From Aestuariibaculum lutulentum (lineage in GTDB: Bacteria; Bacteroidota; Bacteroidia; Flavobacteriales; Flavobacteriaceae): a stretch of DNA of 64,000 nt. The stretch is taken from contig NZ_CP136709.1 in the NCBI RefSeq assembly GCF_032926325.1, positions 3,380,501 to 3,444,500 on the forward strand. Direction: 5' to 3'. Of this stretch, positions 34,040 through 42,428 are shown piece after piece. How positions within the stretch are numbered: the stretch's first letter is position 1; every line of letters begins with the position of its first letter. A program made the position numbers and the translations under genes. The notes beneath the pieces were generated by a model. The model saw only the letters and a list, made by a program, of their open reading frames with translations, was not told the DNA's origin and searched no databases.

Positions 34040-35743
34040 ATGGGAATCGTAACCGACATAACAAAACGTTTTAAATCCTTTTCCAGATATAACCAGATTC
34101 TTAAAGTCTTGATGAAATATGGCTTTGAGGATTTAGTACATTATCTGGAAGAAAACAAGCGCTATACTTTCATTCAAAAATTCATTCCTAACAGCACAAA
34201 AAAACATGTTGCACAGTATAGCAAATGGGCTAAAATGCGATTAGTTTGCGAAGAATTAGGCCCTACTTTTGTGAAGTTCGGACAAATTTTAAGTAACCGG
34301 CCAGATTTGGTTCCTTTGGAATTGACCATCGAACTTGAAAAACTTCAGGACAATGTGCCTCCTATGTCTGAAGATTTAGCCAAGGAAGTTGTGGAAACCG
34401 AATTAAAAAATTCTGTAGAACATCTGTTTGCTTGGTTTGAGCCTACCCCTTTTGCATCGGCTTCAATGGCACAGGTTCACAAAGTAACCTTGCACTCTGG
34501 CAAACGTATTGCTTTAAAAATTCAACGTGCAGGCATTCACGATGTTATTGTTGAAGATATTAAAGTCATGTACAAAATTGCCAGAATTCTAGAGCACAGA
34601 ATTCCTTCATTAAAAAGTTTTGATCCTGTTGGTTTGGTTAAAAATTTTGAATCCTCCATTTTAAAAGAACTCGACTTTATTCATGAATCCATTAACGTTC
34701 AACGTTTTTATAATAACATTAAAAAAGACGATTCTTTGGAACAATTTGCTCAAGCTCCTAAAGTGTATCAGGAATTTACAACCTCTAGAGTTCTGGCATT
34801 AGAATTTGTATCTGGAATTAAAATTGATAGAATTGAAGAACTTAAGGCTAAAAATGTTGACACGAAAATTATTGCCAGACGTTTAAGCATTAGCTTTTAC
34901 AAACAAATTTTCGAATATGGTTTTTTTCATGCCGATCCACATCCTGGCAATTTATTAGTGCTCCCAAACAACCATATTTGCTATTTAGATTTTGGCATGA
35001 TGGGTAGTATGCTCCCTCGAGATATTACAATTTTTGGAAGATTATTTATGGCTATTACCGATAAGGATGTAAAGAAAATAATCAAAGTCTTACAAGCTCT
35101 TTCAAATAATGCTCCTATAGCAAATCGCAGAGATCTGGAGTTTGATATTAACGAATTTGTAGAAAAATATTACGTGCGTGATATTCATGATAACGAAATG
35201 AGCACGGTACTATTGGAACTAAAAGATATTATCATTTCTCACGGATTAAAAGTGCCAACTTACTTTTTCCTTTTTGCACGTTCCTTAGTAACCATTGAAG
35301 GTGTTATTGAAAAACTGGATCCGGATTTAGAACAATTTGAAATTGCAAAACCCTATTTAACAGCCAGTGCCACCAGAAAATACAATCCTATAAAAATGGG
35401 AAAAAAAGTCATAAATTCTATTGTAGAACTTACCGATTATATTGAAGAACTTCCAATGGATTTAAAAAATGCCATTCGAAAAATAAACTCTGGTCAAATA
35501 AAAGTAGATCTTACCCACAAGGGCATTGATCCTATGGTTCACACCCTTCAAAGAATAACTAAACAGCTCATAACAGCCTTTATTATGGTTGCTTTAATTG
35601 TTGGCGCCTCTCTATTTATAGCCTTTAAAATTCTTCCGCTTTGGAAAGGTATATCTGTAATTGGAATTATTTGTTTCGTAATTGCTTTTCTATTAGGTTT
35701 TGGCATGCTCTCTAATATAAAAAAAGGCGATTACGATTACTGA
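34040..35743 (+). CDS. ABC1/AarF/UbiB family atypical protein kinase
   Basis: A 567-residue UbiB/ABC1 protein. Diagnostic features are the KxGQ-like LGPTFVKFGQILSNRPDLVP, the Ala-rich nucleotide loop FASASMAQVHKVTL, ELDFIHESINVQRF, HADPHPGNLLV and CYLDFGMMG (the DFG-type metal-binding Asp). Two C-terminal transmembrane helices (about 515-560) anchor it. UbiB proteins are ATPases that help extract isoprenoid quinone precursors from the membrane; in menaquinone-using Bacteroidota the exact role is open. It lies in the stress island downstream of the coiled-coil gene and would be controlled from box 1. The gene ends in a bidirectional terminator. Confidence 0.92.
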   Translation: MGIVTDITKRFKSFSRYNQILKVLMKYGFEDLVHYLEENKRYTFIQKFIPNSTKKHVAQYSKWAKMRLVCEELGPTFVKFGQILSNRPDLVPLELTIELEKLQDNVPPMSEDLAKEVVETELKNSVEHLFAWFEPTPFASASMAQVHKVTLHSGKRIALKIQRAGIHDVIVEDIKVMYKIARILEHRIPSLKSFDPVGLVKNFESSILKELDFIHESINVQRFYNNIKKDDSLEQFAQAPKVYQEFTTSRVLALEFVSGIKIDRIEELKAKNVDTKIIARRLSISFYKQIFEYGFFHADPHPGNLLVLPNNHICYLDFGMMGSMLPRDITIFGRLFMAITDKDVKKIIKVLQALSNNAPIANRRDLEFDINEFVEKYYVRDIHDNEMSTVLLELKDIIISHGLKVPTYFFLFARSLVTIEGVIEKLDPDLEQFEIAKPYLTASATRKYNPIKMGKKVINSIVELTDYIEELPMDLKNAIRKINSGQIKVDLTHKGIDPMVHTLQRITKQLITAFIMVALIVGASLFIAFKILPLWKGISVIGIICFVIAFLLGFGMLSNIKKGDYDY

Positions 35744-35774
35744 AGAGTATTCATAAAATAACGTTCCTCCAAAA

Positions 35775-35807
35775 AAGAAAAGCACAACTTTAAATTGTGC
35801 TTTTCTT
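35775..35807. terminator. Bidirectional terminator after the ABC1 gene
   Basis: A perfect 13-base stem (35775-35787 with 35795-35807) between two convergent genes, with A and T runs on the two sides. It stops both the ABC1 transcript and the sll1863-like gene transcript. Confidence 0.88.
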
Positions 35808-35824
35808 ATTCATAGAGGTTATAA

Positions 35825-36427
35825 TTAGTTTGGCATTGAAAATGCTTTTTTAAAATGGTCGTAGGCTGCAGATATTTCATTTTGAAAATGCTCCAATTTG
35901 GTTTCTTCTTTCTTTTGGGTGTATTTACTTCTAAACTTATCTATAAAAGTATTGAAGTCTTTTTTCCCTTGTTCGAAAGACGCCTTAGCCTCCGGTTTTT
36001 CCTTATTGAATTTTTGCTCTAAAATTTCCAGTTGTATTTTAAACTGCTCCATTTCAATAAGCGTTAGTGCATACATTCTATTTAACGTTTCGTTGGTTTT
36101 TATTTTAGTTTCTATATCATGTATTATAGCCAGCAGCTGTTTTTTTTGTTTTTTAAACATGTCTTTGGTTTCTGCTTTACCTAATGCTAATTGTACACGA
36201 AGCTGATCGAATTTAGTGTGCAATTCTTCTATTTTCTCTTTAACATCTTTTATTTTATGTTCGTTATCGTGAATGAATTGATTAAATTTTTTCTTAACCT
36301 CTTCATATTTATCTTGAGCTTCTGCTTTTCCTAAAGCAGCCTGTACCTGGAATTCCTCAAGTTCGGTAGCCGATTTTCTAAGAGCATCTATTACCCGATC
36401 GACAAAATGAATATCCTTGTTTTTCAT
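35825..36427 (-). CDS. sll1863-like coiled-coil stress protein
   Basis: A 200-residue cytoplasmic all-helical protein with three degenerate repeats. Each begins with a segment like QxALGKAEAQDKYEEVKKKF (about residues 25-45, then RVQLALGKAETKDMFKKQKK at about 75-95, then a weaker copy at about 140-160). The LGKAEAKD-type repeat is the mark of the sll1863 family of stress-associated coiled-coil proteins, whose molecular role is unknown. The gene stands alone, has an FNR-like box 60 bases before its start and is convergent with the ABC1 gene. The predicted 5' leader is about 18 bases. Expression under the island regulator is the main functional clue. Confidence 0.8.
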   Translation of the reverse strand: MKNKDIHFVDRVIDALRKSATELEEFQVQAALGKAEAQDKYEEVKKKFNQFIHDNEHKIKDVKEKIEELHTKFDQLRVQLALGKAETKDMFKKQKKQLLAIIHDIETKIKTNETLNRMYALTLIEMEQFKIQLEILEQKFNKEKPEAKASFEQGKKDFNTFIDKFRSKYTQKKEETKLEHFQNEISAAYDHFKKAFSMPN

Positions 36428-36450
36428 GACTATTTAGTTTAAGATTCTAC

Positions 36451-36493
36451 TAAATATCATAACAAACTAACTGTTTTGCAATGAGGAATATCA
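36451..36493 (-). promoter_or_regulatory. FNR-like box 2 and -7 element
   Basis: A variant box, TGAGGAATATCA (36482-36493), with one mismatch to TGATnnnnATCA. The -7-like element is GATATTTA, beginning at 36458 on the minus strand, again 29.5 bases from the box centre and with one mismatch to TAnnTTTA. It should drive the sll1863-like gene. Confidence 0.6.
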
Positions 36494-36584
36494 GTTTTAA
36501 ACCTCTTTACAGATACTTTTCCTTTTAAAGGTTAGTAATATTTGTTTTACACTTAATTTTAGTAACTTAACCTGATTAACCAAA

Positions 36585-36627
36585 TGATTTTAATCATTTT
36601 ATATGTGTCATTGCTATTATAACTTTA
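36585..36627 (+). promoter_or_regulatory. FNR-like box 8 and -7 element before the Mla operon
   Basis: TGATTTTAATCA (36585-36596) has the extended arms AAATGAT and ATCATTT. TAACTTTA begins at 36620, exactly 29.5 bases from the box centre. The next gene start is 36646, giving a leader of about 14 bases. Confidence 0.78.
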
Positions 36628-36645
36628 AATATAGAAACACATGCA

Positions 36646-37416
36646 ATGCTAAAACCAACTAAAATAAAATCCTTTTTTATAGAAATTGGTGAACTCACTT
36701 ATTTTACCAAAAGGTTCTTTAAAGAGCTTTTTAATAAACCTTTTGAATTTAATGAGCTACTCAAACAGTGCTATAACATTGGTAACCGGTCTTTATTATT
36801 AGTTGGAGTTACTGGTTTCATAATTGGCTTGGTTATTACTTTACAAACCCGTCCTACTTTAGAAGAATTCGGTGCGGAATCGTGGATGCCTTCCATGGTT
36901 AGTATTTCTATTATTCGAGAAATTGGCCCTGTAATTATTGCATTAACCTTCGCAGGGCGTATTGCTTCTGGTATTGGTGCCGAATTGGGATCTATGCGTG
37001 TTACCGAACAAATTGATGCTATGGAAGTTTCAGGTACCAATCCGTTTAAGTTTTTGGTAGTAACTCGTATTCTGGCTACCACTTTAATGCTTCCTATTCT
37101 GGTTGTTTTAGGCGATGCCATTGCGCTTTACGGGTCTTACATCATAGAGAATTTAAAGGGAGACGTTTCCTTTCTGTTATATTTTAATAAGGTTTTTAAT
37201 GCTTTAGAGTTTGGAGATTTAATCCCAGCCACTATTAAAACCTATTTTTTTGGATTTGCCATAGGACTGGTAGGCTGTTTTAAAGGATATTATTGCGAAA
37301 AAGGTACGGTTGGTGTAGGTTTAGCAGCCAATTCGGCGGTTGTTTTTTCATCCATGTTGCTCTTTATTATCGACTTTATAGCTGTGTTTGTAACCGATAT
37401 TTTCTTTGAAATTTAA
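36646..37416 (+). CDS. MlaE-type ABC transporter permease
   Basis: A 256-residue MlaE/YrbE-family permease with about five membrane helices. Family features are LLLVGVTGFIIGLVITLQTRPTLEEFGAESWMPSMVSISIIREIGPVIIALTFAGRIASGIGAELGSMRVTEQIDAMEV, and the C-terminal segment GYYCEKGTVGVGLAANSAVV. It would form the membrane part of a phospholipid (or other lipid) transporter between inner and outer membranes. The stop is followed directly by the ATPase gene, and the three Mla-like genes are in one operon behind box 8. The periplasmic MlaC and outer-membrane MlaA partners are not in the window. This placement suggests outer-membrane lipid homeostasis is part of the stress response. Confidence 0.93.
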   Translation: MLKPTKIKSFFIEIGELTYFTKRFFKELFNKPFEFNELLKQCYNIGNRSLLLVGVTGFIIGLVITLQTRPTLEEFGAESWMPSMVSISIIREIGPVIIALTFAGRIASGIGAELGSMRVTEQIDAMEVSGTNPFKFLVVTRILATTLMLPILVVLGDAIALYGSYIIENLKGDVSFLLYFNKVFNALEFGDLIPATIKTYFFGFAIGLVGCFKGYYCEKGTVGVGLAANSAVVFSSMLLFIIDFIAVFVTDIFFEI

Positions 37417-38199
37417 ATGATGAACGAAACACATAACATATCACATTCAATTGAAAGTTTACAGGTTAAACAACCTATTCTAGAAATCAAAGATTTGAAA
37501 AAATCGTTTGGTGATAAGGCAGTGTTAAACGGATTCAATCTAAAACTATACGAAGGTGAAAATCTCGTAATTATGGGCAGATCGGGCGCGGGTAAATCGG
37601 TAATGGTAAAATGTCTGGTTGGTTTAATGCTACCCGATTCTGGTAACATTAATGTTATGGGGCAAGACATCAACACCTTAAATCGCATGGATTTAGATAA
37701 ACTTCGAACCGAAATCGGATTCCTGTTTCAAGGAAGTGCTTTATACGATTCTATGACGGTTCGGGAAAATTTAGAATTTCCGCTAAGACGGCACAAACAC
37801 AAATTTGGAAATATTACGGACACCGAACCCCTGGTTTTAGAAGCTTTAGAAAATGTAGGTCTTGCAAACACTATAGACCTTATGCCCAATGAGCTTTCCG
37901 GTGGTATGCAAAGACGCGTGGCATTAGCCAGAACATTAATACTAAAACCCAAAATCATTTTATACGACGAACCTACAAGTGGTTTAGACCCGATTACATC
38001 AAAAGAAATTATAGAACTCATGCGTCGCGTACAAAAACAATATAAAACGTCATCGCTTATTATTACCCACGATGTCGATTGCGCACGTGTCGTATCGGAA
38101 CGGATGATTTTATTGGTTGAAGGTGTTAATTATGCCGAAGGTACTTTTGAAGATTTAAGAGCTTCTAAAGACGATAAAGTAAAAGCATTCTTTAAATAA
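37417..38199 (+). CDS. MlaF-type ABC transporter ATPase
   Basis: A 260-residue ABC ATPase with Walker A GRSGAGKS, a Q-loop FLFQGSALYDSMTVRENLEFPLR typical of MlaF, the ABC signature LSGGMQRRVALART, Walker B ILYDEPTSGLDPIT and the H-loop IITHD. It powers the MlaE-like permease encoded immediately before it; the start codon follows that stop directly, and ATG 37420 is an alternative. The MCE protein gene follows 12 bases later. The N-terminal 20 residues before the ABC core are poorly conserved. Confidence 0.95.
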   Translation: MMNETHNISHSIESLQVKQPILEIKDLKKSFGDKAVLNGFNLKLYEGENLVIMGRSGAGKSVMVKCLVGLMLPDSGNINVMGQDINTLNRMDLDKLRTEIGFLFQGSALYDSMTVRENLEFPLRRHKHKFGNITDTEPLVLEALENVGLANTIDLMPNELSGGMQRRVALARTLILKPKIILYDEPTSGLDPITSKEIIELMRRVQKQYKTSSLIITHDVDCARVVSERMILLVEGVNYAEGTFEDLRASKDDKVKAFFK

Positions 38200-38211
38200 A
38201 TATTTAGAGTC

Positions 38212-39198
38212 ATGAAACAAACAAATAATCAAAAACTGAATTTAGGCCTTTTTGTTGTTATTGGTTTAATACTTTTTGTGGTTGCTGTCTATTTAATTGG
38301 CAACCGACAAAACATGTTTGTTAAAACCTTCTCCATAAGTGCTAATTTCACTAACGTAAATGGCCTTATGCAAGGTAATAATGTAAGGTATTCGGGTATT
38401 AATATTGGAACCGTAAAAACCATTTTCATGATTAACGATTCTACCATAAACGTAAATATGGTTATCGATGAAAAAATGGTTCAACATATAAAAAAAGATG
38501 CGATTGCCACCATTAGTACAGACGGACTTGTGGGTAATATGATTGTAAATATTATTCCAGGAAAAGGTGATGCTGAAATGATTTCATCGGGCGATGTAAT
38601 TAAAACCTATACGAAAATAGGCACGAGCGAAATGTTAAACACCTTAAATGTAACCAATGAAAATGCCGCCCTATTAACAGCAAAATTGCTTAATGTAGCC
38701 GATGCCATGTCGGATGATAAAGGAACCTTGGGTATGTTGATTAACGACACTTTAGTAGCCTCAAATTTAAAACAAACCGTAAACCAATTGCGCATCATGA
38801 GTATTGAAGCCAATAAAGCCATGCGAGAATTAAATACTATAATAAACTCCGTGAATTTTGATGAAAGTGTTGCAGGCAAATTGCTTAACGATTCTATTGA
38901 AGCCCAAAAAGTAAGTGCTGTACTTACAAACCTTGAAACCTCAACCGAAGAGATTAAAACAGTCATTAATAATCTAAACGAAACGATTTCCGACTACAGA
39001 AATGGAAATGGCGCGGTAAACTACCTTTTTAACGATGAAGAATTTGTAAAAAACCTGGAGCAATCCATAAAAAATATAAACGAAGGCACGGATAACTTCA
39101 ATCAGAACATGGAGGCTTTAAAACACAACTTTTTAACTCGTGGTTATTTTAGAAAATTAGAGCGTCAGCAGAAAAAAGCTGAAAAAGAAAACAACTAA
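38212..39198 (+). CDS. MlaD-like MCE domain protein
   Basis: A 328-residue protein with one N-terminal transmembrane helix (LGLFVVIGLILFVVAVYLIG) and an MCE domain (about 40-120) with VNGLMQGNNVRYSGINIGTVKTI and GLVGNMIVNIIPG. The rest is long helix rich in Asn, Ser and Glu, likely a periplasmic coiled-coil tail that reaches toward the outer membrane. MCE proteins form hexameric rings that carry lipids for the MlaFE transporter. It is the third gene of the operon and convergent with the BON gene. Bacteroidota MCE proteins usually have such long helical tails. Confidence 0.92.
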   Translation: MKQTNNQKLNLGLFVVIGLILFVVAVYLIGNRQNMFVKTFSISANFTNVNGLMQGNNVRYSGINIGTVKTIFMINDSTINVNMVIDEKMVQHIKKDAIATISTDGLVGNMIVNIIPGKGDAEMISSGDVIKTYTKIGTSEMLNTLNVTNENAALLTAKLLNVADAMSDDKGTLGMLINDTLVASNLKQTVNQLRIMSIEANKAMRELNTIINSVNFDESVAGKLLNDSIEAQKVSAVLTNLETSTEEIKTVINNLNETISDYRNGNGAVNYLFNDEEFVKNLEQSIKNINEGTDNFNQNMEALKHNFLTRGYFRKLERQQKKAEKENN

Positions 39199-39234
39199 AA
39201 GCATAATTGTATTTGTATCATACTTTTAGTTGTT
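39190..39234. terminator. Bidirectional terminator between the MCE and BON genes
   Basis: A perfect 12-base stem (39190-39201 with 39223-39234) overlapping the last codons of the MCE gene, with a 21-base loop. It lies between two convergent genes and can serve both. Confidence 0.7.
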
Positions 39235-39247
39235 CTTTAGAAAATAC

Positions 39248-39916
39248 TTAGGCGTATTCAGGGTAGAATTTAACTTTTAAGTTATTAATAACCTTAATTA
39301 CTCCAGGTGCGAAAAAAGTGGCTCTTCGAGCTTCTTCTTTTTCGGTAATAGAGTGCACTGTTCCGCTTAAGGTTACCACACCTCCACTAACTTCTACCTG
39401 AATGTTTTTAGCTTCAAGATCAGCCGATCTTTCAAAGGCTTTGGTAATTCTGTCTTTAACTTCCACAGGTTCTACACGTTGTTTTATTTTAAGATTATCT
39501 ACAACGCCTTTAACACCATGTAAGTTTTCGACAGCTACCTTGGCCGCGGTTTTTTGAAAAGACCATTCTACCTCTCCTGATAAATAAACCCAGGCATTTT
39601 CTACTTTAATGCTAATTTTATCTTCAGGAAGGGAGGAATTCCATTTAATAGCATCAACCACTACTTTAGCAATCTCTGCATCTGATTTTCCTTGTCCTGT
39701 TTTAAAATTAACTTCGATATCTTCTGCCACGGCTTTTACTCCATAAACACTTTTAGCTGCGCGTTCTGCTGCCATTTTCTTTGCATATGAATCTACCACG
39801 CCGTTTAGAGTCACTATACCATCTTTTACAATGACTCCTATTTGAGTTTCATCTATACTTGATTGCCACGCTAATTCGTCAAGCACATCTTGTTTTATTT
39901 GAGAATCTGTTTTCAT
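39248..39916 (-). CDS. Triple BON domain protein
   Basis: A 222-residue protein made of three BON domains (about 5-70, 80-145 and 150-220). Each has a beta-strand pattern like VKDGIVTLNGVVDSYAKKMAAERAAKSVYGVKAVAEDI, and the last is VEVSGGVVTLSGTVHSITEKEEARRATFFAPGVIKVINNLKV. BON domains bind membranes or phospholipids, and such proteins (for example OsmY) answer osmotic and stationary-phase stress. No signal peptide is seen, unlike OsmY, so it may be cytoplasmic. The start is placed at ATG 39916; the longer frame to 39961 would add a poorly conserved leader. It is downstream of the PepSY-like gene and probably shares its promoter. Confidence 0.85.
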   Translation of the reverse strand: MKTDSQIKQDVLDELAWQSSIDETQIGVIVKDGIVTLNGVVDSYAKKMAAERAAKSVYGVKAVAEDIEVNFKTGQGKSDAEIAKVVVDAIKWNSSLPEDKISIKVENAWVYLSGEVEWSFQKTAAKVAVENLHGVKGVVDNLKIKQRVEPVEVKDRITKAFERSADLEAKNIQVEVSGGVVTLSGTVHSITEKEEARRATFFAPGVIKVINNLKVKFYPEYA

Positions 39917-39979
39917 AATTTTAAGATTTAATATTTTATCTGGTCTAGCTATGTTTAACACATTAGAATCATAAGGATT

Positions 39980-40477
39980 TTACATAAAATCACCATGATC
40001 ATCTACTTTTATTCTAATACGTTTATCACCATTTTCTAATGTAATTTTGTACATTTTTTTTATGTTGTCTGGTTCGTAATAATTCACCAAATACACATTT
40101 TTTGAAACAGTCCATTGAGGAAATCTTTCAGCAATCGATTCTTTTATATGTATTGGTAAATCGATATCTTGAAATCTTTCAGCTGTTCTTATTAGATGGC
40201 TATGCTCATCGTAAGTTGCTAATATTTTTCCTTTTGGAATGATAAAAAACACTCTGTAAAATTCATTGTCTTCTGAATAGACATCTAATTCTTTAACGTT
40301 GAAATCGCTAACTTTTAACTCTAACTGTTCAACGTCTACCGCCAAATCTTCTGAGCCCGTAGCATCCAAATATTTATAGTTGTGAACTATAACTACTGTT
40401 GGTAATTGAATGGGATCTTGGGCGTGCATAGGGATGGTTAATCCCAAAATAAACAAACCAATAATTAACTTTTTCAT
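39980..40477 (-). CDS. PepSY-like exported protein
   Basis: A 165-residue protein with a signal peptide ending MHAQ. The mature part resembles PepSY-like or BLIP-like small domains: GKILATYDEHSHLIRTAERF, IKESIAERFPQWTVSKNVYLV and MYKITLENGDKRIRIKVDDHG. Such proteins are periplasmic and often of unknown function. The gene is preceded by an FNR-like box 65 bases before its start and followed by the BON gene (gap about 63 bases to its start), so the two form a short operon. The predicted leader is about 24 bases. Confidence 0.7.
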   Translation of the reverse strand: MKKLIIGLFILGLTIPMHAQDPIQLPTVVIVHNYKYLDATGSEDLAVDVEQLELKVSDFNVKELDVYSEDNEFYRVFFIIPKGKILATYDEHSHLIRTAERFQDIDLPIHIKESIAERFPQWTVSKNVYLVNYYEPDNIKKMYKITLENGDKRIRIKVDDHGDFM

Positions 40478-40505
40478 GATTCTAATCTTTACGGGTTAAT
40501 ACGAT

Positions 40506-40548
40506 TAAATCTATTGAGATAATAAAAAATGTAAAATGATGAACATCA
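40506..40548 (-). promoter_or_regulatory. FNR-like box 3 and -7 element
   Basis: TGATGAACATCA (40537-40548) and, on the minus strand, TAGATTTA beginning at 40513, exactly 29.5 bases from the box centre. It should drive the PepSY-like and BON genes. Confidence 0.78.
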
Positions 40549-40604
40549 GTTTTTTACACTTACAACCCAAAAGCCTAAATCATAAAATCATGATTTTAAA
40601 CACC

Positions 40605-41825
40605 CTATTGATTCGAGTGAAGTTCTAAATAAGTAATCTCAGGACGCATACCTAATCGGCCAGGAAAACCAATCCATCCCAGTCCCCTGTTAACATGTAA
40701 ATACTGCTGATTATGCTTATATAAACCTGCCCAATGTTTATACTTGTATTTTATGGGACTCCAGGTCATATTTTTATAATTGAGTCCCAATTGCATACCG
40801 TGTGTATGTCCTGACAAAGTAAGAGCGATAGTGGTATCTTCTATTACTTCTTCATTCCAATGCGTGGGATCGTGAGTTAATAAAATTTTAAACGGAATTT
40901 GTAAAGCCGATTTTAAAGCCTCGGTTAAATTGCCATATTGCTTAAACGGTGGTTTTCCCCAGTTTTCCACACCAACAATGGCAATAGCTTCTCCTTCGCT
41001 CTCCACAATCTCCGACGAATTAAGTAATAATTTAAAGTCTACTTCTTTATAAAAATGCTTAATTTGATTTAAGTTATCCTCTTTTTCCTCTTTGTTATCC
41101 CACTTCGAATAATCGCCGTAATCATGATTTCCCAAAACTGCGTATTTTCCCTTTTTTGCCAATAGTTGATTAAACACTTTATCCCAGCCTACAAGCTCCC
41201 AGGCGTAATTGTTTACCAAATCACCCGTAAAAAAAATATAATCTGCATGCAAATCATTAATCAGATTCACAGCTTTCTTTAACACCTTGTATCGTTTATT
41301 AAACCCTCCCAAATGCAAGTCGGAAATATGCACAATCTTTAATCCAGCAAAGGCTTCAGGCAAATGATTAAAATACAATTTATGCTTATAAATTTTAAAG
41401 CGATAAACGGCTCTGAAAATACCATAGGAAATAGCCAGAAATGGTAAAACTCCTGAAAGTAGACCAACTAATGGTATGACCACCAAGGACTGATTTTCTG
41501 AAAACATATAATTCCCGTAAAACAGTACGGATATTACAATAACAAAAAGAATTTTCGGAATAAATGATGACACTGTTAGCCCGTATAACGATGAGATTAA
41601 AAGATGTTTTCGTTGCGGATTGATATCATCTAAAGTTACTTTTAGAACAATTATGGCACTTATCAACCCTATAGAAAAACACCAGAATAGTATTTTTATA
41701 CTATTTTTCAGAAATGACGAACTTATGAGTTTCGTAATACTTTGTAACCAGTAAAAAGACAGCACATCAACCAGTAAAACAGCAGCGCACAACAGTAATA
41801 TGGTAAATAACGAATAGCTGCGCAT
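40605..41825 (-). CDS. Membrane metallophosphoesterase (YkuE-like)
   Basis: A 406-residue protein with about four N-terminal membrane helices (1-150) and a C-terminal calcineurin-like metallophosphoesterase domain. The metal motifs are all present: IVHISDLHLGGF, FFTGDLVNN, VLGNHDYGDY, LLTHDPTHW and LSGHTHGMQLG. Family relatives include UDP-2,3-diacylglucosamine-like and peptidoglycan-related phosphatases, so the substrate could be a phospholipid or cell-envelope intermediate. It is the last gene of the operon that starts with cbpA. The preceding gene, a CDP-alcohol phosphatidyltransferase, ends 15 bases upstream. Membrane lipid turnover is a reasonable theme for both. Confidence 0.88.
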   Translation of the reverse strand: MRSYSLFTILLLCAAVLLVDVLSFYWLQSITKLISSSFLKNSIKILFWCFSIGLISAIIVLKVTLDDINPQRKHLLISSLYGLTVSSFIPKILFVIVISVLFYGNYMFSENQSLVVIPLVGLLSGVLPFLAISYGIFRAVYRFKIYKHKLYFNHLPEAFAGLKIVHISDLHLGGFNKRYKVLKKAVNLINDLHADYIFFTGDLVNNYAWELVGWDKVFNQLLAKKGKYAVLGNHDYGDYSKWDNKEEKEDNLNQIKHFYKEVDFKLLLNSSEIVESEGEAIAIVGVENWGKPPFKQYGNLTEALKSALQIPFKILLTHDPTHWNEEVIEDTTIALTLSGHTHGMQLGLNYKNMTWSPIKYKYKHWAGLYKHNQQYLHVNRGLGWIGFPGRLGMRPEITYLELHSNQ

Positions 41826-41840
41826 TAGAGTGTGTTTTAA

Positions 41841-42428
41841 TTATTCATTTTTCAATCTTCGTTTGTCTCTTAAGGCCCAGTAAATACCTTTAACATCGGA
41901 TGCCCAGTTATCGTAAATAAAAATGAGGGTAATCTCTTCTATGGTTTCTAAAACTCCAATTATAATCATGATGTAAAACAAGTGCTTTTCCGGAAAGAAA
42001 AACAAGGAGAATAAGATGAATATACTTTGAAGTATAGCTGAAAGTTTTGCCAAATACGTATGAAACGCCGTGGCTTTGCCATACTTAAAATATGCTATAA
42101 GCATTTGAGATACATAAGGGATAAACGCAATAATTATTAATTTTAGATGGATTTTAATAAAGGCCATCTCGAAATAAAACAAACCTACAAGCCCTACAAT
42201 CAAGGTTATTTGGTCGCCAAAAGAATCAAGCTGAGAACCTCTGGGACTCGTTATTTTAAGCTTTCTAGCTAAATACCCATCCAGAGCATCGGTTAAATAA
42301 CTTATTAATAAAAAACACGAAAACAGCAAACGATGATCTAACCCAATTAATACAAGTAAAAAAGGTGCAGCGGCTATTCGGTAAAATGATAACCAATCGG
42401 CTATGTTATAGTTTTTAAAGGTTAGCAT
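41841..42428 (-). CDS. CDP-alcohol phosphatidyltransferase
   Basis: A 195-residue integral membrane protein with the full CDP-alcohol phosphotransferase motif D-G-x2-A-R-x8-G-x3-D-x3-D, seen as DGYLARKLKITSPRGSQLDSFGDQ. The protein has about six helices. Members make phosphatidylglycerol phosphate, cardiolipin or phosphatidylserine from CDP-diacylglycerol; which one cannot be told here. The start at 42428 overlaps the end of the MscS gene (42415) by 14 bases, so translation is probably coupled. Together with the Mla transporter it points to phospholipid remodelling within the island. Confidence 0.9.
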   Translation of the reverse strand: MLTFKNYNIADWLSFYRIAAAPFLLVLIGLDHRLLFSCFLLISYLTDALDGYLARKLKITSPRGSQLDSFGDQITLIVGLVGLFYFEMAFIKIHLKLIIIAFIPYVSQMLIAYFKYGKATAFHTYLAKLSAILQSIFILFSLFFFPEKHLFYIMIIIGVLETIEEITLIFIYDNWASDVKGIYWALRDKRRLKNE